This document shows positions 28,912-37,321 of a DNA stretch of 64,000 nt, one piece after another (the first letter of the stretch is position 1; each line of letters begins with the position of its first letter). The translations under genes were made by a program, and so were the position numbers. The notes beneath the pieces are model-generated. The model ran no database searches, was not told the origin of the DNA, and saw only the letters and a program-made list of their open reading frames with translations. The stretch is from Alkalimarinus alittae (GTDB lineage: Bacteria > Pseudomonadota > Gammaproteobacteria > Pseudomonadales > Oleiphilaceae): contig NZ_CP100390.1 in NCBI RefSeq assembly GCF_026016465.1, forward strand, positions 2,834,501 through 2,898,500. The letters run 5' to 3'.

Positions 28912-30330
28912 CTACAACCTTTCGAGTAACGCAGCCATGTACGACTGTATTTGCTCAAAAGGTGTGGTCTCAGGGAGCTGGCTCTGCTCTGACTCAATAC
29001 GATCGCCCACTACCCTATCAAAAAGGTCTTCTATCAACTTAGCTGGCTGCGAAAACTGACTAGCCTTATCATAAGCAGCTTGAAGGCTATCAAAAAAGTC
29101 AGACAACGGATCAAAGCGTCCACCATAATCTGAACCTGATACCTCCCCCTCCTGGCCTAAGTCTGCAACCTGCTGGTAAGCAGACACTTGCTGAACAGAC
29201 GTTTGAGATAGGTTAACCGAAAATCCTGCGATTTCTTCGCCATCAAAACCTAACTCTAACGCGCTTTGAAATGCGCCCTGAAAATCACCCGAGAAAAACT
29301 GATCGGACATGCTTTCAATTTGAACCATCAAATCATTTAGCGCCTGAATTTCTCCTTCATCAAGGTCGCCATCTACCGAGTAGCTATATTGACCGCTCTG
29401 ATATTGCCCCACCATCTCGCTGGATTCAAAGCCATAACGACCTGCTGACATATCCCTACGTTCAAATGATGCCTGAATCTGCTCCAAGCTAAACGAAACA
29501 ACATCTCCGTCCTGCGTCGTTATCTGAATAGCAGCCTTTTCGGATAACGAACTATATGCACTATACCCAGCATTGATACCGGTACTGCGATTAGAAAAAC
29601 CTCTATCATTTGAATCTGACTGCCCTGCAACATTTCGTTGCTCATCTGCCTTATCGGCGCCCCTATTATTAGGCGCAGCTACCACTTGCTCTGCTCTATC
29701 TTCTACCTGGTCATCAGTGTTATCTAAGTCTTGGTCGTTATCACGTTCATTAGCGATAGCACCGCTATTCACATAATTCTCTTTCAGCCCATCAAGCCCA
29801 GTGTTAATTTTTTCAAAGCTCTGATCAATTTCATCATCCAATTTATCGGTCATCAAACCATAGCTTTCGATTTGCTCCCTTGCTTGCCCGAACCCTTTTT
29901 CAACCCCTTCTCTTGCTTGGCTGAGTAAATTATCAAGGCGTTCCATCGACGCCCCGTTCGCAGCCTCTTGCTTAATTCTATTTTCGACAAACCCCAACAC
30001 CTTATTCGCCACGTCATCAACTGACGGAGGTTGGAACGTCGGCACAAAAGCTGAGGCAGGCGCCTCCTGAGACGTTCTAGCCCCAGTAAAACGAACCTCA
30101 AGTTCTTGTTCAAGAATCTTCACACCTTTTTCATGATTAGAATACGATGAACTAGAAAAACTTAGTGAAACTTCGTAAAGCGACATCTGCGACGAACCTT
30201 GTCCGCCGTTGTGATGCCCCATTTGCCCTACCTGACCACCCAAATGCTTACCTTGGTTTTGATTCTGCTGAGTTGTCAACTGGCTCGACAGTTCGTTAAA
30301 CTGTCCAAATAACGCTGAAACTGAATTCAT
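28912..30330 (-). CDS. DUF5610-domain protein of unknown function
   Basis: The 472-residue acidic protein is rich in Gln, Ser and Asp. Its N-terminus MNSVSALFGQFNELSSQLTT leads to a Gly/His/Gln stretch and then SLSFSSSSYSNHEKGVKILEQ. Residues about 105-185, with VLGFVENRIK, REGVEKGFGQAREQIESYG and DEIDQSFEKINTGLDGL, match my recollection of the DUF5610 pattern. The region after 290 (DGDVVSFSLEQIQASFERR) is a second compact segment. No signal peptide or membrane helix is seen. Function is not known. It is a single-gene unit with its own terminator, divergent from the prenyltransferase gene. Confidence 0.7.
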   Translation of the reverse strand: MNSVSALFGQFNELSSQLTTQQNQNQGKHLGGQVGQMGHHNGGQGSSQMSLYEVSLSFSSSSYSNHEKGVKILEQELEVRFTGARTSQEAPASAFVPTFQPPSVDDVANKVLGFVENRIKQEAANGASMERLDNLLSQAREGVEKGFGQAREQIESYGLMTDKLDDEIDQSFEKINTGLDGLKENYVNSGAIANERDNDQDLDNTDDQVEDRAEQVVAAPNNRGADKADEQRNVAGQSDSNDRGFSNRSTGINAGYSAYSSLSEKAAIQITTQDGDVVSFSLEQIQASFERRDMSAGRYGFESSEMVGQYQSGQYSYSVDGDLDEGEIQALNDLMVQIESMSDQFFSGDFQGAFQSALELGFDGEEIAGFSVNLSQTSVQQVSAYQQVADLGQEGEVSGSDYGGRFDPLSDFFDSLQAAYDKASQFSQPAKLIEDLFDRVVGDRIESEQSQLPETTPFEQIQSYMAALLERL

Positions 30331-30493
30331 CGTTTTTTCCTCAATTTCATGAGCTTTACACTTACATTCTACTCAGAGTGGGTTGAAGCCGCTCAAAAAC
30401 AAAATAAGCAAACTCTTCTTATGGAGCTTAGCGTCAACATCTGGTAAAACTTTAGGAACCCTTTATTGTTAAAAATATATCTACTAAAACAAA

Positions 30494-31420
30494 ATGGAAT
30501 CAGACATCGCCTCTACAACTCAAAACAATAGCCCTAAAAACCAGAAAAACAAGCTTAAAAACAACGGCATAAACCCAAAATACCGACTTTCAAAAGCACT
30601 AAGACCTTTCTCCCTGCCTGTAGCACTTATTACTTGTAGCTTAGGGATTGTGGCAGGACACACATTACAACCCATCAACCCACTATCGACAATACTTGTC
30701 TTGATAGCGGGCATTCTTTTACAGGCCGGTGTTAACCTTATTAACGATCATGCCGATATAAAAAACCCCATCACCCTAGCACTATTAAGCCCTACGGATA
30801 CATCTAGAATTATTTATAACTATAAACTGGGTTGGTTATGTTTCATTATTTGCGCTGTAATTGGCCTATACTTAACCTACCAGACTAGCTTGTTTTTACT
30901 CGCTCTAGCGTTTATTGGTGGCCTAGGCGCACTTTTTTACACCACGGAACCCATTCACTATAAACGCAGAGGCTTGGGCGTAGTGTTGGTATTTTTTTTA
31001 ATGGGTGTATTTATGGTGTACGGCGCCTGTTTTGCAGTAACCGGGCAACATTATACAGAAGCCATTAGCATTTCTATTCCAGTAAGCTTTTTAACGTCCG
31101 CACTTCTCCTTGCCAATGAGCTTAGGGATTACACAAGTGATAGAAAAGAGGGGCTCAAAACACTCACGGTTAGACTCGGCTTAAAAACAGGCAAGATTCT
31201 TTATTGGGTTCTGATATTCTTTAGCTTTGTATCGCTACTGCTCATCGACTCTGATCAGCCGACATGGGCCGCAATCCTTATTTTTATTCCTGCATTTATG
31301 CTATCTATTGTTGCAACCCACACAACAGTGACAAAACCTGACCTTCAAGGGCTCCCCCCAACAACAGGCCGCCTTTACCTTGTATTCGGTATTAGCGAAA
31401 TAGTATTGCTAATGATATGA
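30494..31420 (+). CDS. UbiA-family prenyltransferase (MenA-like)
   Basis: The protein has 308 residues, with a Lys/Asn-rich 35-residue N-terminal tail and about eight transmembrane helices. The first substrate motif appears as NLINDHAD and the second as NELRDYTSDRKEGLKTL. These are the Asp-rich prenyl-diphosphate sites of the UbiA superfamily. The pattern RDYTSDxxxGxxTL is closest to MenA-type enzymes that prenylate dihydroxynaphthoate. No other menaquinone genes are near, so the aromatic acceptor is unknown. No clear ribosome-binding site precedes the ATG. Confidence 0.8.
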   Translation: MESDIASTTQNNSPKNQKNKLKNNGINPKYRLSKALRPFSLPVALITCSLGIVAGHTLQPINPLSTILVLIAGILLQAGVNLINDHADIKNPITLALLSPTDTSRIIYNYKLGWLCFIICAVIGLYLTYQTSLFLLALAFIGGLGALFYTTEPIHYKRRGLGVVLVFFLMGVFMVYGACFAVTGQHYTEAISISIPVSFLTSALLLANELRDYTSDRKEGLKTLTVRLGLKTGKILYWVLIFFSFVSLLLIDSDQPTWAAILIFIPAFMLSIVATHTTVTKPDLQGLPPTTGRLYLVFGISEIVLLMI

Positions 31421-31526
31421 GCTTTGCGTTATTCCATTATGAGTCAAACCAAATCGCATGATATAGTTGCGCTACTCAGCAAAGTATCGCTATTTTTCAT
31501 ATAAATATCGGATTTAATGTAACGTT

Positions 31527-32018
31527 ATGGCAAAAGTATTTCCTGAAGACAGCAATCTTATTACAAAGGCTCCCCTCACTAGACGACTTGTTGCCATGCT
31601 TTACGATACGCTAATATGCGCCGCCTTAATGCTGGTTACCACTGGAATGTATATGGCAATAAGCGCTGGCATTATCGGTTCAGAAAACTATGACAAAATG
31701 CTAGCGTCTGGAGCAACCTCAAGCGACCCCTTATTATCATCGATTTTATTTATTACGCTATACGGCTTTTTTGGATATTTTTGGACGCGAACAGGCCAAA
31801 CCCTAGGCATGCAGGTTTGGAATATACGCATTCAAAACAAAAACGCAGTATCCATCAGCTGGCTTCAGGCATTATTGCGTTTTATGATGGCGATAATATC
31901 GCTATTAAGCTTTGGCTTAGGTTTTTTATGGATGTTAGTAGATAAAGAAGGGATGACGTGGCACGACCGTTTTTCAGAAAGTGTCGTTGTTCGAATACCC
32001 AAGAAAGCGAGAGACTAA
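31527..32018 (+). CDS. RDD family membrane protein
   Basis: The 163-residue protein has three or four hydrophobic segments and the family hallmarks: LTRRLVAMLYDTLI near the N-terminus (the Arg and Asp of RDD) and RTGQTLGMQVWNIRI. GMTWHDRFSESVVV is at the C-terminus. RDD proteins are of uncertain function; some relate to sodium/proton exchange. Its position next to lptG/lptF and pepA is conserved in several gammaproteobacteria. It ends convergently with lptG. Confidence 0.88.
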   Translation: MAKVFPEDSNLITKAPLTRRLVAMLYDTLICAALMLVTTGMYMAISAGIIGSENYDKMLASGATSSDPLLSSILFITLYGFFGYFWTRTGQTLGMQVWNIRIQNKNAVSISWLQALLRFMMAIISLLSFGLGFLWMLVDKEGMTWHDRFSESVVVRIPKKARD

Positions 32019-32033
32019 TACTATTTTTTTAAC

Positions 32034-32068
32034 GCCTGAAAAGAGTCACTTTCTCTTCAGGCTCTTTC
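32034..32068 (+). terminator. Probable terminator after RDD gene
   Basis: GCCTGA and TCAGGC form the base of a hairpin that continues with AGAG/CTCT pairs, followed by the pyrimidine-rich TCTTTCTC. It lies 15 bases after the RDD stop. The T run is interrupted, so strength is uncertain. Confidence 0.5.
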
Positions 32069-32151
32069 TCTCCACTGACGCCTAGTTGATCACGCATCTG
32101 ATACAACGCCCTTTAGCGCTTAACGAATCCCCCCCTACCAACCAGAACCCC

Positions 32152-33213
32152 CTACCTTGCCCGCCGCAATAGATAAAACCCCAAAGCTGAACTCACCAAA
32201 ATAGGTGCAAGGGTTGCAATGATGGGGTCAAAGCCAAACACAAGGCTAGATGGACCTAACAAATCTTGCATATACTTAAAGAACAAACCAACAATAATGC
32301 CAGTAAATACCCTAAATCCCATTGTTACTGAGCGCAACGGGCCAAATACAAACGAAATGGCGACCAATACAAGAACCGCAGTAGTGAGAGGCCTTAATAC
32401 CTTCTTCCAGAATGACATCAAATACACGCTCGCATTGAGCCCCTGCTCAAGCAGGTAGTTTGAGTAGGTATAAAGCCCTGATATAGATAAATTATCCGGC
32501 TTTATGACCAACACCCCCAATACTTGAGGTGACAGCTCTGTTTTCCATTGCAGGAGATGTGTTTTAACTGTCGAGGTCTTATCTGCCGTGAGAATGGTTT
32601 CTGTAACATCTTCTAACAGCCACTCCCCACGCTGATATATGGCTCTTTTAGCAAATCGAGAGCGCGCTAGCCAACCCGACTCTGAATATTCAAACAACGA
32701 AACTCCATGTAATTCACCATTTGGCTCAACTGCATTAAAGTGCATAAACGTTTCACCCTCACGGTGCCAAACCCCCCGTTTAGACGCCAAACTTTCTCCT
32801 GTTCCTTGAGCTACAGCCCTTTGGCTTTGAGCAATCTTTTCAGTATAGGGGGCAACATATTCGCCTAGCAGCAGGCCTACAATAACGATAGCAATAGCAG
32901 GCTTCATGGCCGACCAAACAATCCTTCGAGTCGACACACCTGCTGCTCGAATAACGGTTAATTCGCTATTGTTTGCTAGCGCACCTAAGCCGATCAGTGA
33001 ACCTATAAACGCAGCCAATGGCAGGTAGTCATATATCCTTCGAGGTAAGGTCGTCAGCACAAACATAATGGCTTCTGACACCTGATATTCGTTCTTTAAT
33101 TCTTCTAACTCAGCAATAAAGCTAAAGACCACATCAAGTGAAAGCACCACCAGCAAAACTAACAACATGGCGGCCGATACGTTAGCAATAATATAACGGT
33201 CAAGCTTACGCAT
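32152..33213 (-). CDS. lptG: LPS export ABC transporter permease LptG
   Basis: LptG pairs with LptF and the LptB ATPase to extract lipopolysaccharide from the inner membrane. The 353-residue protein has the YjgP/YjgQ layout: N-terminal membrane helices (for example AAMLLVLLVVLSLDVVFSF), a periplasmic beta-jellyroll in the middle, and three C-terminal helices. It includes the conserved NNSELTVIRAAGVSTRRI coupling region. Its start overlaps the lptF stop by 8 bases. E. coli-type order lptF-lptG is kept. Confidence 0.93.
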   Translation of the reverse strand: MRKLDRYIIANVSAAMLLVLLVVLSLDVVFSFIAELEELKNEYQVSEAIMFVLTTLPRRIYDYLPLAAFIGSLIGLGALANNSELTVIRAAGVSTRRIVWSAMKPAIAIVIVGLLLGEYVAPYTEKIAQSQRAVAQGTGESLASKRGVWHREGETFMHFNAVEPNGELHGVSLFEYSESGWLARSRFAKRAIYQRGEWLLEDVTETILTADKTSTVKTHLLQWKTELSPQVLGVLVIKPDNLSISGLYTYSNYLLEQGLNASVYLMSFWKKVLRPLTTAVLVLVAISFVFGPLRSVTMGFRVFTGIIVGLFFKYMQDLLGPSSLVFGFDPIIATLAPILVSSALGFYLLRRAR

Positions 33214-34297
33214 TTCTGGACCTCCAGCGTCGTATAATCGCCCCTTTACTCAGCAACCCCATGGCAATAGTAAAGAACAATAAATGCACCCACCATACAC
33301 CAACCCAAGACGGAATTTTCTCTTTACCGAGGGCATTTCGTGCAACGATTAACAACCCTAAATAGGTTATATAAATCAGCATTGCGGGAAATAAATGGAA
33401 GAACCGCCCCTGCCGTGGATTAACACGACTTAACGATATGGCTAGCAAAGTAACAACCGGCACTAACATCGGTAGAGATATACGCCACTGAAGCAATGCA
33501 GCGTACTTAGGGTTATCAGACGCCCAAAGCTCCTGAGTACTGATAGCCTCTTCTTTTCGTCCTCGTCGCTCCTCAGGTGGTTCCGCAATTTTTAAACCAT
33601 AAGACTCAAACTCAATTACATTAAAGTCTAACGCACCTGGCATACCTTGAAAGCGCTTACCATTATGCAACACTAAAAACCGACTACCGGTTGCAGGGTC
33701 AACAAATTGAGTCCCCGTCTCTGCCGTTGTTAGTATCAACGATTGTCCATCGGTTGCTTTTTCAGAGATAAATACACCTTGTAGCTCTTTTTTATCATCA
33801 CTAAGCGCTTCGGTATACGTCACTCTCTGTCCCGTTTTTAATTCCTGAAACCGGCCGGGAGCTAACATTTCAAATTCTGTTAACTTAGATTGATCACGAA
33901 ATATTTTCTCAACATTTTGCATACCCCACGGCGAGACAATCAAACTCAACGAGCCCACCAAGAACATAACAATTAGCGACGTCCCCATCGTCAAAAAAAC
34001 GAGTCGTCGCTCACTCATGCCACACGCAAAAAGTACAGTCATTTCACTTTCAAGGTACATTCTTCCATACGCTAATAAAATGCCTATAAACAAGCCTAAA
34101 GGCAGAATCAGCTCAAGAAATCCAGGCATTCTGTAGCCCATTAGCGTAAATAGAACATCAGCTGATATTCCACCCGATGCAGCTTGAGATAAATATTTGA
34201 TAAATCGACCACTCATAAAAATAAGCAGCAAAATACCTGAAACCGCAAACATGCTAATTAATAGCTGCTTTGCTAAATAGCGAAAGATAATAAACAA
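33206..34297 (-). CDS. lptF: LPS export ABC transporter permease LptF
   Basis: The 363-residue partner of LptG has N-terminal helices (LISMFAVSGILLLIFMSGRF), the coupling region LESEMTVLFACGMSERRLV, a periplasmic jellyroll with GRFQELKTGQRVTY, and C-terminal helices. The start codon is TTG at 34297. AGGGA lies eight bases before it and the resulting MFIIFRYLAKQLL aligns with known LptF N-termini, so the rare start is well supported. It is divergent from pepA across about 300 bases, as in many relatives. Confidence 0.93.
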   Translation of the reverse strand: MFIIFRYLAKQLLISMFAVSGILLLIFMSGRFIKYLSQAASGGISADVLFTLMGYRMPGFLELILPLGLFIGILLAYGRMYLESEMTVLFACGMSERRLVFLTMGTSLIVMFLVGSLSLIVSPWGMQNVEKIFRDQSKLTEFEMLAPGRFQELKTGQRVTYTEALSDDKKELQGVFISEKATDGQSLILTTAETGTQFVDPATGSRFLVLHNGKRFQGMPGALDFNVIEFESYGLKIAEPPEERRGRKEEAISTQELWASDNPKYAALLQWRISLPMLVPVVTLLAISLSRVNPRQGRFFHLFPAMLIYITYLGLLIVARNALGKEKIPSWVGVWWVHLLFFTIAMGLLSKGAIIRRWRSRNA

Positions 34298-34594
34298 TCA
34301 AATATTCCCTAGAGAAGTTATTGAGTTCAAATTAGTTGCGTCACTCAATTCTTTATTTTTATTAAGCCTAGCTCAATGCGTTTGTTTCACCTACCTTGCA
34401 GGTTGGACAGATCCCTTTGTAGCATTATCAAGAATAGACACATTTTAGCTTGAATGAATTATGAAAAATACCTGTGATTAACGTAAACTTTGACTAAACA
34501 CATCAAACAATTTTAAATAATCGCAAAATAGAAGAAACCATCTCGTCGTTTTAGATAAACCTTCACGCGATTATTTCAGCACTCAGGAGCACTA
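34298..34594. other. lptF-pepA divergent promoter region
   Basis: This 297-base region has no gene. It must contain promoters for lptFG and pepA, but I find no hexamer pair convincing enough to place. CAGGAG before the pepA ATG is its ribosome-binding site. Confidence 0.45.
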
Positions 34595-36082
34595 ATGAAA
34601 TACTCTTTAGATACGCGCAGCCCCGAAAAACAACAGTCAGACTGTATTGTTCTTCCATTGTTTGAGGATTTCCAGCTATCGACCGAAGCTTCATTTGTAG
34701 ACCAAGCAAGCAACCAAAACATTACAAAGCTTCTAGAGCGCAAAGATTTTGATGCAAAACCAGGCTCTACGATGCTAATTGGTGGCGACAACACATCGCA
34801 TACTCGAATAATGCTAGCTGGACTTGGCAAGCAAGATGCGTTCAACCCAGCAATATTAAAGAAATCAATGCTCGCAGCAACCGAAGTAATCAAAAAAACA
34901 CAAAGCCAAAAAGCATTAGTGTCTTTTGATGGATTAAGCCTAAAAGATTACAGTCAGTCATGGCTTTTGCGTTTTGCCCTTGAAGCCATCAATGAAGCAC
35001 TTTATGTATTTGATGATTTCAAAACCACTAAAGCCGATAAAACAACGCTTAGTGAGGTTGCATTCTATTGTGGTGATAGTATCGATACTGCAGAAGCCGA
35101 AAAGGCCATTGCTGAAGGTAAGGCCATAGCAACAGGCGTTTCAGTGGCTAAAACATTAGGTAATCTACCTGGCAACATCTGCACCCCTACCTATTTAGCA
35201 ACCGCTGCTAGAGAGCTTGCCAAGAAAAACAGCAGTGTGACCACAACTATTCTTGATGAGAAGAAAATGGCTTCTTTAGGGATGCACTCACTCCTTTCTG
35301 TTTCTGCAGGCAGCGAAGAGCCAGCGCAACTTATCATTATGGAATACAAAGGTGGCAACCCATCAGATCAAGCTCATGTACTGGTGGGTAAAGGTATTAC
35401 ATTTGATAGCGGCGGCATCAGCCTAAAGCCTGGCGAGGCGATGGATGAAATGAAATATGATATGTGCGGAGCGGCTAGCGTATTTGGCACCATGAATGCG
35501 ATCACCGAACTAAAGCCAAACATCAATGTTACAGCGATAGTAGCTGCAGCAGAGAACATGCCCGACGGCAAAGCCACTAAGCCTGGTGACATCGTATCGA
35601 CGCTGTCTGGCTTAACAGTAGAAATACTCAATACAGACGCAGAAGGCCGCCTAGTATTATGCGATGCACTCACTTACGCAGAGCAACACCACAACCCTGC
35701 GACAATTGTTGATGTAGCAACATTAACAGGTGCATGCATTATTGCACTCGGCCATCATGCGACAGGCCTGTTAGGCAACGATGACAGCTTAGCGGAAGAA
35801 CTACTCGCGGCCGGTACTAAAGCCGCCGACAAGGCATGGCGCTTGCCGCTTTGGGATGAATACCAGCCACAGTTAGACAGTAATTTTGCTGACTTGCAAA
35901 ATATTGGTGGCCGTCCTGCTGGCACCATTACAGCAGCTTGCTTCTTATCGCGCTTTGCCAAAAAGATGAAATGGGCACATCTCGATATAGCAGGCACAGC
36001 TTGGGTTTCTGGAAAAAGCAAAGGTGCCACAGGCAGACCTGTACCCATGCTCACTCAGTATATTCTTAATAAGGTAAACTAA
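34595..36082 (+). CDS. pepA: Leucyl aminopeptidase (cytosol aminopeptidase) PepA
   Basis: PepA is a two-metal M17 aminopeptidase; in E. coli it is also a DNA-binding protein in Xer recombination and carAB control. The 495-residue protein has the N-terminal macro-like domain and the catalytic domain. The latter shows VGKGITFDSGGISLKP, EMKYDMCGAA and the signature NTDAEGRLVLCDAL, with metal ligands intact. CAGGAG lies seven bases before the ATG. It is followed by holC and valS in the conserved order. Confidence 0.97.
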   Translation: MKYSLDTRSPEKQQSDCIVLPLFEDFQLSTEASFVDQASNQNITKLLERKDFDAKPGSTMLIGGDNTSHTRIMLAGLGKQDAFNPAILKKSMLAATEVIKKTQSQKALVSFDGLSLKDYSQSWLLRFALEAINEALYVFDDFKTTKADKTTLSEVAFYCGDSIDTAEAEKAIAEGKAIATGVSVAKTLGNLPGNICTPTYLATAARELAKKNSSVTTTILDEKKMASLGMHSLLSVSAGSEEPAQLIIMEYKGGNPSDQAHVLVGKGITFDSGGISLKPGEAMDEMKYDMCGAASVFGTMNAITELKPNINVTAIVAAAENMPDGKATKPGDIVSTLSGLTVEILNTDAEGRLVLCDALTYAEQHHNPATIVDVATLTGACIIALGHHATGLLGNDDSLAEELLAAGTKAADKAWRLPLWDEYQPQLDSNFADLQNIGGRPAGTITAACFLSRFAKKMKWAHLDIAGTAWVSGKSKGATGRPVPMLTQYILNKVN

Positions 36083-36091
36083 GTCAGGTTG

Positions 36092-36119
36092 GGGTTAATC
36101 AGACGATTGGTTAACCCCC
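36092..36119 (+). repeat. Inverted repeat after pepA
   Basis: GGGGTTAA and TTAACCCC form an eight-base stem around a 12-base loop with AATC/GATT inside. It starts ten bases after the pepA stop. A C run rather than a T run follows, so it is a weak terminator candidate at best. Confidence 0.4.
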
Positions 36120-36152
36120 CCCTAAACACCCCTTAACGTGCTACTCTCAATT

Positions 36153-36602
36153 ATGGCCAAAGCAGACTTCTATATTCTTAATAAGCGTGATCATAGCGAT
36201 CGACTTTCATTTCTTGCACGCCTAATAGAAAAGGCGACAAGGCTGGGTCACAACATTTATATCCACACCAGCCACTCTCAACAAGCAACTGAAATTGATG
36301 ATTACTTATGGACATACAAAATTGAGAGCTTTTTACCTCATGAGCTAAATAGCGCAGACGTATCATCTGTACCCATCACATCCGCCCCCATAACAATAGG
36401 GTTCAGCGAAGACTGCGGAAGCCATAATGACCTCTTAATTAACTTAGCGAACGAGCTCCCCCCGTTTTATAAAAAGTTCGACCGAATAGCAGAAATAGTG
36501 ATTCAAAACGAGAGTGTACTCAAAACACTTCGCGACCATTACCGGCAAATCAAGAAAGATGGCACTGAAGCACTGATACATGACTTTAGAAAGCCAAAGT
36601 AA
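36153..36602 (+). CDS. holC: DNA polymerase III subunit chi
   Basis: HolC links the clamp loader to single-strand DNA-binding protein. The protein of about 149 residues begins MAKADFYILNKRDHSDRLSFLARLIEKA and shows HNIYIHTSHSQQATEIDDYLWTYKIESFLPHE in outline (YLWTYKIESFLPHE is the recognisable part). PITIGFSEDCGSHNDLLINL follows. This is the usual chi pattern. The frame begins at GTG 36138, but ATG 36153 gives the family N-terminus. Position between pepA and valS is conserved. Confidence 0.93.
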   Translation: MAKADFYILNKRDHSDRLSFLARLIEKATRLGHNIYIHTSHSQQATEIDDYLWTYKIESFLPHELNSADVSSVPITSAPITIGFSEDCGSHNDLLINLANELPPFYKKFDRIAEIVIQNESVLKTLRDHYRQIKKDGTEALIHDFRKPK

Positions 36603-36674
36603 TCACGCTCACTAAACACTGACAGACAACTGTCTAGACACTCACAACCAATACAGACTATAGAAAGAGTAATA

Positions 36675-37163
36675 ATGGACAAGCAAGATCAAGACATGGA
36701 CGACACGCTTTTTATGGAAGATATACCGATTCTTAACGATATCGTAACTGAAAGCCGAAACAATAATACCACTAACAGCCCTTTAAACCGCTCTCAGCCT
36801 CAACCAACATTAAAGGAAAGCACCAAGAGTGAACGTAAAGAAAACCCATTCCTTCCTTATGAGCATTTGGCCAAATTAGCACAAGAGCGAGAACAATTTA
36901 CACAAAGCCTTGAAGCCTTTACTGAAAACCTTAAGCATGAAAGAACAACCCGTGACCAGACACCCAACACTTACAACAACCGGGTATCAAGCACCTACAA
37001 TAACCGGGTATCAAGCACCTACAATAACCGCACACCAAACAAGAATGATGCAATTGTTCAAGCTATTACAAACAAAGTTTTGAACCAATTAAAGCCGATG
37101 ATAGAAGAGCAAATAGCCACAGAACTCAGTCTTTATTTTGACGATATCGTAGACAACGACTAG
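36675..37163 (+). CDS. Hypothetical protein between holC and valS, with short tandem repeats
   Basis: The 162-residue acidic, hydrophilic protein begins MDKQDQDMDDTLFMEDIPIL. It has a Asn/Ser/Pro-rich linker, a helical charged segment (YEHLAKLAQEREQFTQSLEAF), then an eight-residue repeat TYNNRVSS present two and a half times. A C-terminal helix (IVQAITNKVLNQLKPMIEEQIATEL) follows. No signal or membrane segment is seen. The gene lies between holC and valS, where unnamed acidic proteins occur in related bacteria. GAGTAAT precedes the ATG. I do not recognise a known domain, and function is unknown. Confidence 0.7.
   Translation: MDKQDQDMDDTLFMEDIPILNDIVTESRNNNTTNSPLNRSQPQPTLKESTKSERKENPFLPYEHLAKLAQEREQFTQSLEAFTENLKHERTTRDQTPNTYNNRVSSTYNNRVSSTYNNRTPNKNDAIVQAITNKVLNQLKPMIEEQIATELSLYFDDIVDND
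36969..37031 (+). repeat. 24-base direct repeats within the hypothetical gene
   Basis: Units of 24 bases start at 36969, 36993 and (partial) 37017, each encoding TYNNRVSS. Units 2 and 3 are identical over their shared bases, and unit 1 differs by only a few. The in-frame length suggests recent slippage expansion. Confidence 0.85.
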
Positions 37164-37321
37164 CACACGTTTAATATTCCCCCCGGCTGATACATTCATA
37201 ACAATGCAGTCAGCCAAATGCTACCCGTTGCTACTAGAGATATGTATAATAATCCGATTTCACCCCTTTCAATGGGGTAGCCCATTCTTACGAACTAATT
37301 AACGCTGTTGCAGATGATATT

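Noticed and set aside
36969-37031. Short direct repeats resembling a mini CRISPR array
   Set aside because: Units are contiguous without spacers, in frame, and inside a coding gene, so they are a coding tandem repeat.
37230-37260. TATAAT upstream of valS as promoter -10
   Set aside because: No acceptable -35 hexamer at 16-18 bases; recorded only as a possibility.
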